From an uncultured Bacteroidales bacterium (GTDB taxonomy: Bacteria; Bacteroidota; Bacteroidia; Bacteroidales; Paludibacteraceae), in NCBI GenBank assembly GCA_946617165.1, contig CAMOJP010000002.1, positions 1 to 61,742 of the forward strand: a DNA stretch of 61,742 bases, given 5' to 3'. The stretch's first letter is position 1. Each line of letters starts with the position of its first letter. The position numbers were made by a program, and so were the translations under genes. Positions 1-11,080 of the stretch are shown here, piece by piece. Below the pieces are notes generated by a model. The model saw nothing but the letters and a program-made list of their open reading frames with translations, made no database searches and was not told the DNA's origin.

Positions 1-1
1 C

Positions 2-1840
2 ATTAACCGCGAGAAAGTGGATAAATGCGTGACTATAGGACCGGCAATCATGATGAAGTTCGTGGCACTGACGACCGCCAAATACAATATACCGACGGAA
101 GCCAGTCTGAATACCATTATGGTCGACGGAACGGGTATGTGTGGTGCATGTCGCGTGACCGTTGGCGGCAAGACGCGTTTCGTGTGCGTTGACGGACCCG
201 AGTTCGACGCTCACCAAGTGGACTGGGATGAGATGCTGACGCGTCTGCGTTCCTATAAACCCGAAGAAACAGCTGCTTTTGAGAAGTTTAAAGGATTAAT
301 GGCTGAGAGTAATGTTCTAAATACGCATACAAAGGAGGGGGATAGTTTGAAGGATGAAAGGTTGGAGATTACGGGTGAAGAAGAAGGGCGTGACGCCGCA
401 TGGCGTGTGGCACTTCGTCAGACACTTAAGCCCAAAGAGCGCGCAGCCATCGAGCGCTGTGTGATGCCCGAACTGGATCCCGTTTACCGCGCAACCACGA
501 TACACGAGGAAGTGAACCAAGGACTGACGCCTGAAATGGCACTACAGGAGTCCAAACGCTGTCTTGATTGTGCCAACCCGGGGTGCGTACAAGGCTGCCC
601 TGTCAATATTGACATCCCGGGCTTCATCAAACATATCGAGGCTGGTGATATTCAAGGCGCCTATCGTGTTATTAGCGCAAGCAGCTCGCTGCCCGCAGTC
701 TGCGGACGCGTATGCCCGCAAGAGAAACAATGCGAGGCGAAGTGTATTCACCACAAGATGAACTCCAAACCGGTTGCTATCGGCTATCTGGAACGCTTCG
801 TGGCTGACCATGCGGTAGTTGAAAGCGTGGAGTCGAGAGTCGATAGTCAAAAGTCGAAAGTAGGAGGTGCGGTGAAGATTGCGGTTGTGGGAAGTGGTCC
901 TGCAGGCCTCACCTTTGCGGGCGACATGGCTAAATACGGCTACCAAGTGACCGTTTTTGAGGCACTTCATGAAATAGGCGGCGTACTCAAATACGGTATT
1001 CCCGAGTTCCGTCTGCCCAATCGTATCGTAGATAAAGAGATTGACGGTCTGCGCAATCTGGGCGTCGAGTTCAAGAAAGATACAATTATCGGCAAGACCA
1101 TTACCGTCGAAGACCTTAAGGCGGAAGGCTATGCGGCAATCTTCGTAGGGTCGGGAGCCGGATTGCCACGTTTTATGAACATCCCCGGCGAGAACTTGAA
1201 CGGCGTACTGTCCTGCAACGAATACCTGACGCGTGTGAACCTGATGGATGCCTCGAACGAAGCCACCGATACACCGTTGTTGTACGGTAAGAACGTGATT
1301 GTTGTAGGTGGCGGCAACACGGCTATGGATGCCGTCCGTACCGCTAAACGCCTGGGAGCGGAACGGGCGACCATCGTCTATCGCCGTTCCGAAGAAGAGA
1401 TGCCCGCACGTGTGGAAGAAGTGAAACATGCCAAGGAAGAAGGCGTCGAGTTCATGACGCTGCATAACCCGATTGAGTATCATGCCGATGAGAACGGTCG
1501 TGTGTGCGAGGCTGTGCTTCAAGTGATGGAGTTGGGTGAACCCGACGAGAGCGGACGCCGCAGTCCGGTTCCTGTAGAAGGTAAGACGGTAACGGTATCG
1601 GCAGACCTTGTGATAGTCGCAGTCGGCGTAAGTCCTAATCCGCTTATCCCGAGCTCAGTGGAAGGACTGGATATTTCTAAAAAAGGAACCATTGTGGTGA
1701 GCGAAGATACTATGCAGTCAAACATTCCCGCCTTATTCGCAGGAGGGGACATCGTACGTGGTGGTGCAACAGTCATTCTAGCAATGTCTGACGGCCGTAA
1801 AGCAGCCGCTGCGATGCATGAATATCTGACAAAAAAGTGA
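2..1840 (+). CDS. Fused ferredoxin-NADP reductase / NADPH glutamate synthase-like flavoprotein (3' part, cut by window edge)
   Basis: The reading frame is open to the window edge, so the N-terminus (expected FAD/NAD-binding reductase domain) lies outside. What remains begins with the end of a PyrK/NfnA-like reductase carrying a 2Fe-2S motif (DGTGMCGACR, then CVDGP about 12 residues later). A GltD-like half follows, with cysteine clusters for 4Fe-4S centres (CLDCANPGCVQGCP and CGRVCPQEKQCEAKC), an FAD Rossmann motif (VGSGPAGLTFAG) and an NADPH motif (VVGGGNTAMDA). Bacteroidota commonly carry this fusion, annotated as dihydroorotate dehydrogenase B subunit/glutamate synthase. An NfnAB-like electron-bifurcating transhydrogenase is an equally good guess. 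Both inter-domain linkers look degenerate; one is encoded by a 7-bp tandem repeat at 831-865. The stop overlaps the miaB start by 4 bp. Confidence 0.85.
   Translation: MNREKVDKCVTIGPAIMMKFVALTTAKYNIPTEASLNTIMVDGTGMCGACRVTVGGKTRFVCVDGPEFDAHQVDWDEMLTRLRSYKPEETAAFEKFKGLMAESNVLNTHTKEGDSLKDERLEITGEEEGRDAAWRVALRQTLKPKERAAIERCVMPELDPVYRATTIHEEVNQGLTPEMALQESKRCLDCANPGCVQGCPVNIDIPGFIKHIEAGDIQGAYRVISASSSLPAVCGRVCPQEKQCEAKCIHHKMNSKPVAIGYLERFVADHAVVESVESRVDSQKSKVGGAVKIAVVGSGPAGLTFAGDMAKYGYQVTVFEALHEIGGVLKYGIPEFRLPNRIVDKEIDGLRNLGVEFKKDTIIGKTITVEDLKAEGYAAIFVGSGAGLPRFMNIPGENLNGVLSCNEYLTRVNLMDASNEATDTPLLYGKNVIVVGGGNTAMDAVRTAKRLGAERATIVYRRSEEEMPARVEEVKHAKEEGVEFMTLHNPIEYHADENGRVCEAVLQVMELGEPDESGRRSPVPVEGKTVTVSADLVIVAVGVSPNPLIPSSVEGLDISKKGTIVVSEDTMQSNIPALFAGGDIVRGGATVILAMSDGRKAAAAMHEYLTKK
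831..865 (+). repeat. 7-bp tandem repeat inside the flavoprotein linker
   Basis: Five consecutive heptamers: AGTCGAG, AGTCGAT, AGTCAAA, AGTCGAA and AGTAGGA. They code for the linker just before the FAD-binding motif of the glutamate synthase-like half. Seven is not a multiple of three, so the peptide itself is not periodic, which points to a DNA-level origin rather than protein selection. Confidence 0.75.
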
Positions 1841-3141
1841 AATTCTATATCGAGACATACGGATGCCAGATGAACGTGGCGGACAGCGAAGTGGTTGCTG
1901 CCATTATGCAGACTACGGACGCTGAGTTGACGGACAATATAAATGAGGCTGAGATAATCATCCTCAATACTTGCTCTATCCGCGAGAAAGCGGAAGAAAC
2001 CGTACAACACAGGCTGCAGGAAGTCAAAGCCCTTCTGACCAAACAGAAACGCAAGACCGTTATCGGTGTAATCGGCTGTATGGCAGAACGGATGGGGCAG
2101 GAACTGATAGACTCCTATGGAGTGAATTTCGTTGCCGGACCTGATTCGTATCTGGATATCCCTAATCTGTTGGAACAGTCGTTGCAGGGACACAAAGCCA
2201 TTAATGTCGAACTGAGCACGACAGAAACGTATCGGGATATCATTCCCGCGCGGATAGGCAAAACGATTTCGGGCTTTGTAAGTATCATGCGCGGTTGCAA
2301 TAACTTCTGCTCCTACTGCGTGGTACCTTATACGCGAGGGCGCGAACGAAGCAGGGATGTGGAGTCTATATTGCAGGAAGTGAGGGACTTGCAGAACCGT
2401 GGCTATAAGGAGGTAACCCTACTCGGTCAAAACGTGAACTCCTATCGCTTCAATGAGATTGATTTCCCAAAACTGCTTGATATAGTGGCTGATGCCGTTC
2501 CGGATATGCGTATCCGCTTTACAACGTCACACCCGAAAGATATGTCGGACGAGACGTTAGAAGTGATTGCCAAGCACGATAATATATGTAAATTCATCCA
2601 TTTGCCGGTGCAAAGCGGTTCGAACGCTATCTTAAAGTCCATGAATCGCAAATATACCCGCGAATGGTATTTGGACCGTATAGCTGCCATACGCCGTATC
2701 GTACCGGATGCTGCTATCGGCACGGATGTGTTCTGCGGCTTCCACGATGAGACGCTGGAAGACCATGCACAGACACTGAGCCTGATGCGTGAAGTGGGGT
2801 TTGATACCGCCTTTATGTTCAAGTACAGCGAACGGCCAGGCACCTTCGCAAGCCGGTTCCTGCCGGATAATATCTCCGAAGAGGAGAAAATACGCCGTCT
2901 TAATGAGATTATTGCTCTGCAAAACGAATTGTCGTTCGCTTCCAATCAACGCGAAATAGGCAAAACGCGTGAAGTGTTAGTGGAAGGATTCTCCAAACGC
3001 AGCAAGGATGAGATGTTCGGACGCACATCGCAATACAAGACAGTTATCTTCCCCAGAGAAGGACGGCATATCGGCGAATTTATCCAAGTCCGCATTACTT
3101 CCGCCTCTGCTGCCACGTTAAAGGGAGAAGTGGTAGAATAG
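1837..3141 (+). CDS. miaB: tRNA-2-methylthio-N6-dimethylallyladenosine synthase MiaB
   Basis: A radical-SAM methylthiotransferase that adds the 2-methylthio group to isopentenyl-adenosine 37 of tRNAs. The N-terminal MTTase domain carries three cysteines for the auxiliary 4Fe-4S cluster (YGCQMN, LNTCSIR, VIGCMAER). The radical-SAM triad is in RGCNNFCSYC around residues 154-161, and a TRAM-like RNA-binding segment closes the protein (residues about 370-434). At 434 residues it has the usual family length. It starts with GTG at 1837 inside the upstream stop codon region (GTGA overlap), suggesting translational coupling with the flavoprotein gene. Confidence 0.95.
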   Translation: MKFYIETYGCQMNVADSEVVAAIMQTTDAELTDNINEAEIIILNTCSIREKAEETVQHRLQEVKALLTKQKRKTVIGVIGCMAERMGQELIDSYGVNFVAGPDSYLDIPNLLEQSLQGHKAINVELSTTETYRDIIPARIGKTISGFVSIMRGCNNFCSYCVVPYTRGRERSRDVESILQEVRDLQNRGYKEVTLLGQNVNSYRFNEIDFPKLLDIVADAVPDMRIRFTTSHPKDMSDETLEVIAKHDNICKFIHLPVQSGSNAILKSMNRKYTREWYLDRIAAIRRIVPDAAIGTDVFCGFHDETLEDHAQTLSLMREVGFDTAFMFKYSERPGTFASRFLPDNISEEEKIRRLNEIIALQNELSFASNQREIGKTREVLVEGFSKRSKDEMFGRTSQYKTVIFPREGRHIGEFIQVRITSASAATLKGEVVE

Positions 3142-3180
3142 CCGGTTTTCCGAGAATAAATAGCGAAAAAATGTAAAATA

Positions 3181-3209
3181 ATCTTGCAAAATAAAAAAAA
3201 ATGCAAGAT
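3181..3209. promoter_or_regulatory. Inverted repeat upstream of the gyrB promoter
   Basis: ATCTTGCA at 3181-3188 and its exact complement TGCAAGAT at 3202-3209 flank a 13-nt A-rich spacer. It lies just 5' of the -33 box of gyrB and 40 bp after miaB. It could be a repressor or supercoiling-related operator, or part of the miaB terminator; the A-rich loop and absence of a T-run after the right arm make the latter less convincing. Confidence 0.45.
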
Positions 3210-3211
3210 AA

Positions 3212-3243
3212 TTTGCGTATTTGAAATAATTTATGTACCTTTG
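3212..3243 (+). promoter_or_regulatory. gyrB promoter (Bacteroidota type)
   Basis: TTTG at 3212-3215 and TACCTTTG at 3236-3243, spacer 20 bp. It matches the Bacteroidota -33/-7 consensus exactly. A leader of about 70 nt precedes gyrB. Confidence 0.8.
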
Positions 3244-3318
3244 CAGCCTAAATATCGTGTGCGTACATATACGCGCGCGTACGAGCTAAAATCCGACTAT
3301 ATTTAAAGAATAAAATAA

Positions 3319-5342
<2,024 letters not shown>

Positions 5343-5343
<1 letters not shown>

Positions 5344-5885
5344 TGAAAATAGCTGTTTACTGCTCTGCTAAAGATGCTATTCCTGCCGACTATCTTGCCT
5401 TAGGCGATGCGTTAGGCACATGGATAGGAGAACAAGGTGACACGCTTGTTTATGGCGGCGCTACAGGCGGTCTGATGACTCGCACCAGCAATGCGGCAAA
5501 AGCGGCAGGTGCGTATGTGATAGGTGTTATCCCGCCTCGTATCATTGCTGCAGGCAGGCTGGCTTCCAACTGTGACGAATTGGTCGAAGTGAAGAATATG
5601 TCAGAGCGTAAACAACTAATGCGCGACCTGTCTGATATCATCGTCTGCTTGCCGGGAAGCTACGGTACGCTGGATGAAATGATGGACGCAACATCGTCGG
5701 CTATAGTCGGAGAGCATAATAAGCCGCTGTTTGTGGTGAACTATAACGGATTTTACAATGCACTCAAGGAACAGATAGAAGTGATGCGTTCGCTGAATTT
5801 TATTCCCCAAGAGCAGTGCTTCAAGCCAATCTTCGTAGATAGCCTTGCTGAACTATACACTTGTATAAATAATATTAAAAAATAA
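5343..5885 (+). CDS. LOG-family protein (TIGR00730 type)
   Basis: A Rossmann-fold protein of the LOG/lysine decarboxylase-like family, whose characterised members release free cytokinin bases from nucleoside 5'-monophosphates or hydrolyse nucleotides. Visible features are GGATGGLMTRTSNAA near the N-terminus and the region RKQLMRDLSDIIVCLPGSYG ending in TLDE. The canonical PGGxGTxxE signature is changed to PGSYGTLDE, so one glycine of the phosphate-binding loop is a serine. Its length of 180 residues is normal. It is translationally coupled to gyrB (TAATG); no functional link to gyrase is implied beyond co-transcription. Confidence 0.8.
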
Positions 5886-5890
5886 AAGAT

Positions 5891-7198
5891 ATGAACCTGT
5901 TTACTGCCAGATTAACCGGAAAAATGCTCTCGACAGAGCAATTCGAGAAATCTATTCATGACATGATAGAACGTGTCAATCGCTGGCGACAAATTGAGAA
6001 ATCTCCAGAATTGGCAGAGTATCTCAAGTTGGAGAAAATTGTGGAAGATCCTAAATTCCAAGAGAAAAAACGCGAACTCCTTGAACGTAAGTACAAAGAG
6101 ACGGAAGAAGGCCGTAAGATGGCGGACTATGAGCGTCTGTCTTCGTCCATGCGCATGAAAGGCTACAAGTATGCGCTTGGCAATCCGACTTTCCAGTCTT
6201 TTCTGAAATTCCGTGATTCGGACGAATTCCAGAAACTGCAAGATTCCAAGGAACGCCGCAAGTCCAGCGAGTTGCGTATGTATAATGTGATTTATCGCTC
6301 TGCGTTCTATAAGAACTATCAGAAAGTGCTCAATTCGGACGAGTTGAAACAACTCACTACGTTGGAGAAAGAAATCCAAACGGAAGACTTCCAAAAACGT
6401 AATTCGTTGTGGGCGGATGCCAAGCGTTGGCAGCATTCCGAGGAATACCAAACCGAGCAACGCTATCTGGCTCTTGCCAACTCTGATGATATCAAGTTCT
6501 ATTTCAAACAACGTGGCGAGAAGATTGACTGGGCAGAACTGTTCCGCCCGGCTTTCACGGATGATATGTCTTCCTCCAAGAATTGGCAGCCCGGGTATGG
6601 TTATGCAAAAGCGAAAGACGGTCACTCACGCACATCCCAAAGACAGGCATATAATAACGGTAAAAACACGTTCTTTGCCGAGGGCCGTATGAGCCTTGAA
6701 ACACGTGAAGAGAGCAAAGAAGCACTTGCGTGGGACGAAAAGAAAGGATTTATCAATCAGGTATTTGAATATACCTCCGACGTGATGAATACGAAAGAAG
6801 CGTTTGCACAGGAAAACGGCATGTTCATGGCTAAAGTGCGCAGTCAGGGCGTGCCTCATCACTTCTTTGGCTTGTCAACCGGAAAGAATGGCAGTCCGTT
6901 GGTCGCTTTATATCACTACAACGGTAAAGTGCATCAGTTAGGACTTGTCAATGGTAACGATGCGAGAATGGCAGACTTGACAGGTATGCTGCGTTCTATG
7001 TACTACGTTTATACATTCCGTTGGACTAAAGAGGAGCTGATTTGGTATGTGAACAATATGGAGATACTCCGTATGCCGAATAAATTACCGAAGGAAGCTA
7101 TGTTCTTCTTCGGGCAATCCTGGTTGCCTAATAATGAAAAAGGCGGTGCCGGAAAACTGAAAGTTCAGTGGGTACGCGCTTACCGTAGCGTAGATTGA
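5891..7198 (+). CDS. Unrecognised protein: helical repeat N-terminus plus lectin/GH16-like C-terminal domain
   Basis: Residues about 35-215 are charged and helical with a recurring pattern of roughly 25-35 residues (SPELAEYLKLEK, SDEFQKLQDSKE, SDELKQLTTLEKE, SEEYQTEQRYLALANS). The C-terminal part (about 220-435) is rich in aromatic residues and resembles a concanavalin A-like/GH16 sandwich (FEYTSDVMNT, HHFFGLSTGKNGSP, YTFRWTKEELIWYVNN, MFFFGQSWLPN). I cannot find the GH16 catalytic ExDxxE signature, so enzymatic activity is doubtful. There is no signal peptide, suggesting a cytoplasmic location. It lies 5 bp after the LOG gene and 22 bp before kdsA, so it belongs to the gyrB operon. Function unknown. 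Confidence 0.7.
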   Translation: MNLFTARLTGKMLSTEQFEKSIHDMIERVNRWRQIEKSPELAEYLKLEKIVEDPKFQEKKRELLERKYKETEEGRKMADYERLSSSMRMKGYKYALGNPTFQSFLKFRDSDEFQKLQDSKERRKSSELRMYNVIYRSAFYKNYQKVLNSDELKQLTTLEKEIQTEDFQKRNSLWADAKRWQHSEEYQTEQRYLALANSDDIKFYFKQRGEKIDWAELFRPAFTDDMSSSKNWQPGYGYAKAKDGHSRTSQRQAYNNGKNTFFAEGRMSLETREESKEALAWDEKKGFINQVFEYTSDVMNTKEAFAQENGMFMAKVRSQGVPHHFFGLSTGKNGSPLVALYHYNGKVHQLGLVNGNDARMADLTGMLRSMYYVYTFRWTKEELIWYVNNMEILRMPNKLPKEAMFFFGQSWLPNNEKGGAGKLKVQWVRAYRSVD

Positions 7199-7220
7199 GA
7201 TACAATAAATTTTATTAGTA

Positions 7221-7994
7221 ATGTTTTTAATAGCCGGTCCGTGTGCGATAGAAAGTCGTGATGTAGTGTTTCAAACAGCAGAAACGCTGAAGCGTGTTTG
7301 CGAAGAATTGGAAATAAATCTGTTTTTCAAATCTTCGTACGACAAAGCCAACCGCACATCAAATAGTCAGCGTGGAGTAGGAATGGAAGAAGGGTTGCGT
7401 ATCCTGGAAGAAGTGAAGACGCAGTTGGAACTTCCTATTCTGACGGATGTCCACGAATCGTGGCAGTGTAAGCCTGTGGCGCAAGTGGCGGACGTGTTGC
7501 AGATTCCCGCTTTCTTAAGTCGTCAAACGGACTTGTTACAGGCAGCGGCTGAGACAGGACGCGTGGTGAATGTAAAGAAAGGACAGTTCATGGCGCCTTG
7601 GGACATGAAAGGTTGCATTGATAAAATATCTGCTGTGCGTGGAAATAGTAACGGAATATGGTTGACCGAACGCGGGTCTTCATTCGGCTACGGGCGATTA
7701 GTCGTCGATATGACCTCGTTAGTAGAGATGCGCAAGTTCGGTTGCCCGATTATCTTCGACGCTACTCACAGCGTCCAGTTGCCAAGTACTCAAGCGGGTG
7801 TAACGGGAGGATGTCGGGAGATGGTCCCGTATTTATTACGTGCAGCACTGGCAGTTGGCGTGGATGGCATCTTCGTTGAGGTGCATCCTCATCCCGAAAA
7901 GGCCATCTCCGATGCGGCTAATCAATTAAGACTAAGCGAAATAAAACAGATTATAGAACAAGCAAAAGAATATGACTTATTCGCAAAGAGCTAA
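7221..7994 (+). CDS. kdsA: 3-deoxy-8-phosphooctulonate synthase KdsA
   Basis: Condenses arabinose 5-phosphate with phosphoenolpyruvate to Kdo-8-phosphate, the committed step to the LPS inner-core sugar Kdo. Diagnostic segments are LIAGPCAIES at the start, FKSSYDKANRTS, LTDVHE, DLLQAAAETGR, VKKGQFMAPWDM and IFDATHSVQLP. At 257 residues it has a typical (slightly short) TIM-barrel length. It overlaps the next gene by 23 bp. The following gene makes its substrate, so the pair forms a Kdo module. Confidence 0.95.
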   Translation: MFLIAGPCAIESRDVVFQTAETLKRVCEELEINLFFKSSYDKANRTSNSQRGVGMEEGLRILEEVKTQLELPILTDVHESWQCKPVAQVADVLQIPAFLSRQTDLLQAAAETGRVVNVKKGQFMAPWDMKGCIDKISAVRGNSNGIWLTERGSSFGYGRLVVDMTSLVEMRKFGCPIIFDATHSVQLPSTQAGVTGGCREMVPYLLRAALAVGVDGIFVEVHPHPEKAISDAANQLRLSEIKQIIEQAKEYDLFAKS

Positions 7995-8922
7995 ACAGAT
8001 ATTTGAGGAAGAAATAGAGGAATTGCACAAGTTAGGGGCAACTATTGATTCTAATTTTGATAAGGCGATAGATCTTATACAAAACTGCCGAGGGAAACTG
8101 GTAGTCATGGGAATCGGCAAAACCGGAATCATCGGTCATAAGATTGCTTCGTCCTTGGCATCCACCGGGACGCCTGCCGTTTTTGTTAATGCGGCAGAGG
8201 CGGTGCACGGAGATTTAGGTATCGTCAATGGTAAGGATATTGTATTACTGGTTAGTAATAGCGGGTCTTCCAGTGAGATATTGAATGTCATTGAACCTGT
8301 TCGTAAGTTAGGATGTTCAATTATTGCTATGACCGGTGATATCTCTTCTCGTTTGGCAAAGGAGTCAGATGTAGTAGTATCTATTCATGTAGATAAAGAA
8401 GCGTGTCCGTTAGGATTAGCTCCTACAACGTCCACCACCGCTACTGTATTGATGGGGGATGCCTTGATGATTTGCTTAATGGAAAAAAACCATTTTAAGG
8501 CTGAGAATTTCGCCGTTTACCATCCAGGTGGCGCTTTGGGACGCCAGTTGTTAGGCAAAGTGAAAAATCTGATGACCACCAATATCCCGCGTGTGATGGT
8601 CGATGCCTCATTCAAAGAATTGGTGCATGAGATGTCCGATAAACACCTCGGAATGACTATGGTATATGATGAGAAAAAATGTATTGGAATCATCACAGAC
8701 GGAGACTTGCGTCGTGCTATTCAGAAATATGACGATTTACATATTGTGGCACGTGATATCATGACTCCGTCTTACAAACATATCCATAAGGATGCATTGT
8801 TGTCAGACGCGTTGGCAATCATGGACAGGTACAATATCACCACTTTGGCCGTTACGGAAAAACCGGATACAGAAGAGATTATAGGTATCATATCAATTCA
8901 CCATATTATTGACTTTAATTAA
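7972..8922 (+). CDS. kdsD: Arabinose-5-phosphate isomerase (KpsF/GutQ family)
   Basis: Interconverts ribulose 5-phosphate and arabinose 5-phosphate, supplying KdsA. An N-terminal SIS domain (residues about 35-175; GIGKTGIIGHKIASSLASTG, VSNSGSSSEI, GLAPTTSTTA) is followed by two CBS domains (about 200-316; LGMTMVYD, GIITDGDLRRAI, NITTLAVTE). Its length matches the family. It starts inside the 3' end of kdsA, in a different frame, which implies coupled translation. Confidence 0.93.
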   Translation: MTYSQRAKQIFEEEIEELHKLGATIDSNFDKAIDLIQNCRGKLVVMGIGKTGIIGHKIASSLASTGTPAVFVNAAEAVHGDLGIVNGKDIVLLVSNSGSSSEILNVIEPVRKLGCSIIAMTGDISSRLAKESDVVVSIHVDKEACPLGLAPTTSTTATVLMGDALMICLMEKNHFKAENFAVYHPGGALGRQLLGKVKNLMTTNIPRVMVDASFKELVHEMSDKHLGMTMVYDEKKCIGIITDGDLRRAIQKYDDLHIVARDIMTPSYKHIHKDALLSDALAIMDRYNITTLAVTEKPDTEEIIGIISIHHIIDFN

Positions 8923-8928
8923 TGTATT

Positions 8929-10602
8929 ATGACCCAGACTATCGCTTTGTATTGTAAAAACAACAAACAGTTTTACCAAGTTGAACGGGGAACGTCTATA
9001 ATGGATTTCTACAAGAGTGTCGGTATTCAATTGAAGTATCCTGTAATAGCCGCTCGCGTCAACTACAAAGTGCATGATTTACGTTATATTGTCTATAAGC
9101 CTAAGGATGTAGAATTTATTGATGCCAGTTGTGCAGACGGAATGCGTGTATATGTTCGTACATTATGCATGGTGATGGGATGTGCTGTCAATGAATTATA
9201 TCCGGAATGGTCATTACGTATTGAGCACCCCATTTCCAAAGGATATTTCTGCACATTGCGGGATAATAAAGGTGCCAAGATTAAACTGCACCCCGAGATT
9301 ATAGCTGCTATTAAGGAGCGCATGCAAAAAATAATTGCAGAAGATCGTCCGGTAGAAGTGGAGGAGAAACAAACAAAAGTGGTTATGCAGTTGTTTCACG
9401 AACGTCCGGACTATGAGTCTTCGCTGTTGGAAACGTTAGGTAACCCTTATTGTCGTTTCTTCCGTATAGGTGATTATATTGATTACTACAATGGGGTATT
9501 GATGCCGTCAACGGGTTATCTCAACATCTTCGATTTAGAGCCGTTGTATGAAGATATGCTTTTACGCATACCTTGCCGCCATGATCCAAGCCGGTTAGAG
9601 GATTTCGTACAGCAAGATAAGATGTTTGAAATCTTTAAAGAGTTCGTCGGTTGGAACAAACTGTTGCGGATTGGTAATGTTGGTGAATTCAATAAGGCTT
9701 GCAAAAATAATCGTTCATTCGAGATGATTAAATTGAGCGAAGCATTACACGAGAAGAAAGTGGCGCAAATAGCCGATATGATTGTTGGACGAGATAATCC
9801 TCCGCGCTTTGTGCTGATTTCAGGTCCGTCGTCATCCGGAAAAACAACATTCTCGAAACGTTTAACCATACAATTAATGGTAAATGGAATTCGTCCTGTT
9901 GTACTATCACTGGACAACTACTTTGTTAATCGTGATGATACTCCGAGAGATGAGAACGGTGACTGGGATTTTGAGCATATAAATGCGGTTGATTTGCCCT
10001 TACTTCAAGAGCAAGTAAAACAACTCTTAGAAGGTCAGGAAGTTAAGATACCCACTTATAATTTTGAAACCGGTAAACGTGAATATAAAGGTAACACTCT
10101 GAAATTGGAGCAGGATACAATAGTTATTCTGGAGGGTCTGCATGCGTTAAATCCACTGTTGTTGCCTAATATACCCAAGGAAGCAACCTTCCGAATCTTT
10201 GTTAGTCCTATGACTACAGTCAATTTGGATAATCATAACTGGATTCCAACTACTGATATCCGTTTGATTCGTCGTATTGTGCGCGACTATAGATATCGTA
10301 ATTATTCGGCAAGAGAAACGATTGCCCGTTGTCCGAGTGTGCGTCGTGGCGAGGAAAAATGGATATATCCATTCCAGGAGAATGCAGATGTCATGTTTAA
10401 TTCGGCATTGTTATTTGAGTTGGCGGTTTTGAAACGTCATGCAGAACCGATTTTAGCAGAAGTGCCGAAATACTGTGATGAATATGGTGAGGCTCACCGT
10501 ATGCTTAATTTCTTGAGTTATTTCGAGTCGATACCGGAAAGAGAGATTCCGCCTACATCCTTCCTGCGTGAGTTCGTTGGTGGTAGTTCATTTAGATATT
10601 AG
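8929..10602 (+). CDS. Nucleoside (uridine-type) kinase with N-terminal TGS-like region
   Basis: A 557-residue protein of a Bacteroidota family annotated as nucleoside kinase. The N-terminus (about 1-75) resembles a TGS/ubiquitin-like fold, then comes a middle region related to threonyl-tRNA synthetase second domains. The C-terminal kinase domain has a P-loop GPSSSGKTTFSKRL around residue 300 and the uridine kinase features SLDNYFV, DFEHINAVDLP, ILEGLHALNP and RLIRRIVRDYRYR. It probably phosphorylates uridine or cytidine; substrate choice cannot be read from sequence. It lies 6 bp after kdsD, in the same operon. Confidence 0.85.
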   Translation: MTQTIALYCKNNKQFYQVERGTSIMDFYKSVGIQLKYPVIAARVNYKVHDLRYIVYKPKDVEFIDASCADGMRVYVRTLCMVMGCAVNELYPEWSLRIEHPISKGYFCTLRDNKGAKIKLHPEIIAAIKERMQKIIAEDRPVEVEEKQTKVVMQLFHERPDYESSLLETLGNPYCRFFRIGDYIDYYNGVLMPSTGYLNIFDLEPLYEDMLLRIPCRHDPSRLEDFVQQDKMFEIFKEFVGWNKLLRIGNVGEFNKACKNNRSFEMIKLSEALHEKKVAQIADMIVGRDNPPRFVLISGPSSSGKTTFSKRLTIQLMVNGIRPVVLSLDNYFVNRDDTPRDENGDWDFEHINAVDLPLLQEQVKQLLEGQEVKIPTYNFETGKREYKGNTLKLEQDTIVILEGLHALNPLLLPNIPKEATFRIFVSPMTTVNLDNHNWIPTTDIRLIRRIVRDYRYRNYSARETIARCPSVRRGEEKWIYPFQENADVMFNSALLFELAVLKRHAEPILAEVPKYCDEYGEAHRMLNFLSYFESIPEREIPPTSFLREFVGGSSFRY

Positions 10603-10606
10603 AATA

Positions 10607-11080
10607 ATGAGAAAGGTATTATTTATATTAGGTTGTGCGTTAGGTTTGTACGCCTATGCTGAAGATAGCATAAGCATTGTGGTATCTGACACGGTTTCTC
10701 AGCGAGTTGATACGCTGATAACAGATGTGATGCCTAATGTACATGTTTATCAAAGTGAATCTGTGGCGAAGTTGTTTTATGAGAAATCTACGGGTGCTAC
10801 TTCGCAGACGGTAGAAGTTCAGGGCTATCGATTGCAAATCTATTCGTCTAACCACCAACAGTTAGCTAAACAAGAAGCCATTAGGTTAGAGAAGGAAATG
10901 CAGTCCAAATTAGATTATCCTATTTATGTGTCCTATGTTCCTCCTTTCTGGAAAGTTCGCGTAGGAGATTTTGCGACCTATGTTGAGGCGCAAGAGTTTA
11001 AAAATAATTTTGTTCACCAATTCCCGGAATTGATGGGGGATACTTATGTAGTACGTGATAAAGTAACGATAAAACAATGA
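10607..11080 (+). CDS. Exported SPOR-domain protein
   Basis: I place the start at the ATG at 10607 because it yields a clear signal peptide ([18 protein letters not shown]). The open frame extends 13 codons upstream into the kinase gene without adding anything useful. The C-terminal half ([20 protein letters not shown], then [15 protein letters not shown]) is a SPOR fold, which binds denuded peptidoglycan glycan strands at division sites. About 157 residues. It is probably periplasmic or lipid-free envelope-bound. It overlaps folE by 4 bp (ATGA). Confidence 0.8.
   Translation: MRKVLFILGCALGLYAYAEDSISIVVSDTVSQRVDTLITDVMPNVHVYQSESVAKLFYEKSTGATSQTVEVQGYRLQIYSSNHQQLAKQEAIRLEKEMQSKLDYPIYVSYVPPFWKVRVGDFATYVEAQEFKNNFVHQFPELMGDTYVVRDKVTIKQ

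Noticed and set aside
542..1522. 326-residue minus-strand open frame opposite the flavoprotein gene
   Set aside because: It is antisense to clearly conserved 4Fe-4S and FAD motifs and has no recognisable domain or start signal.
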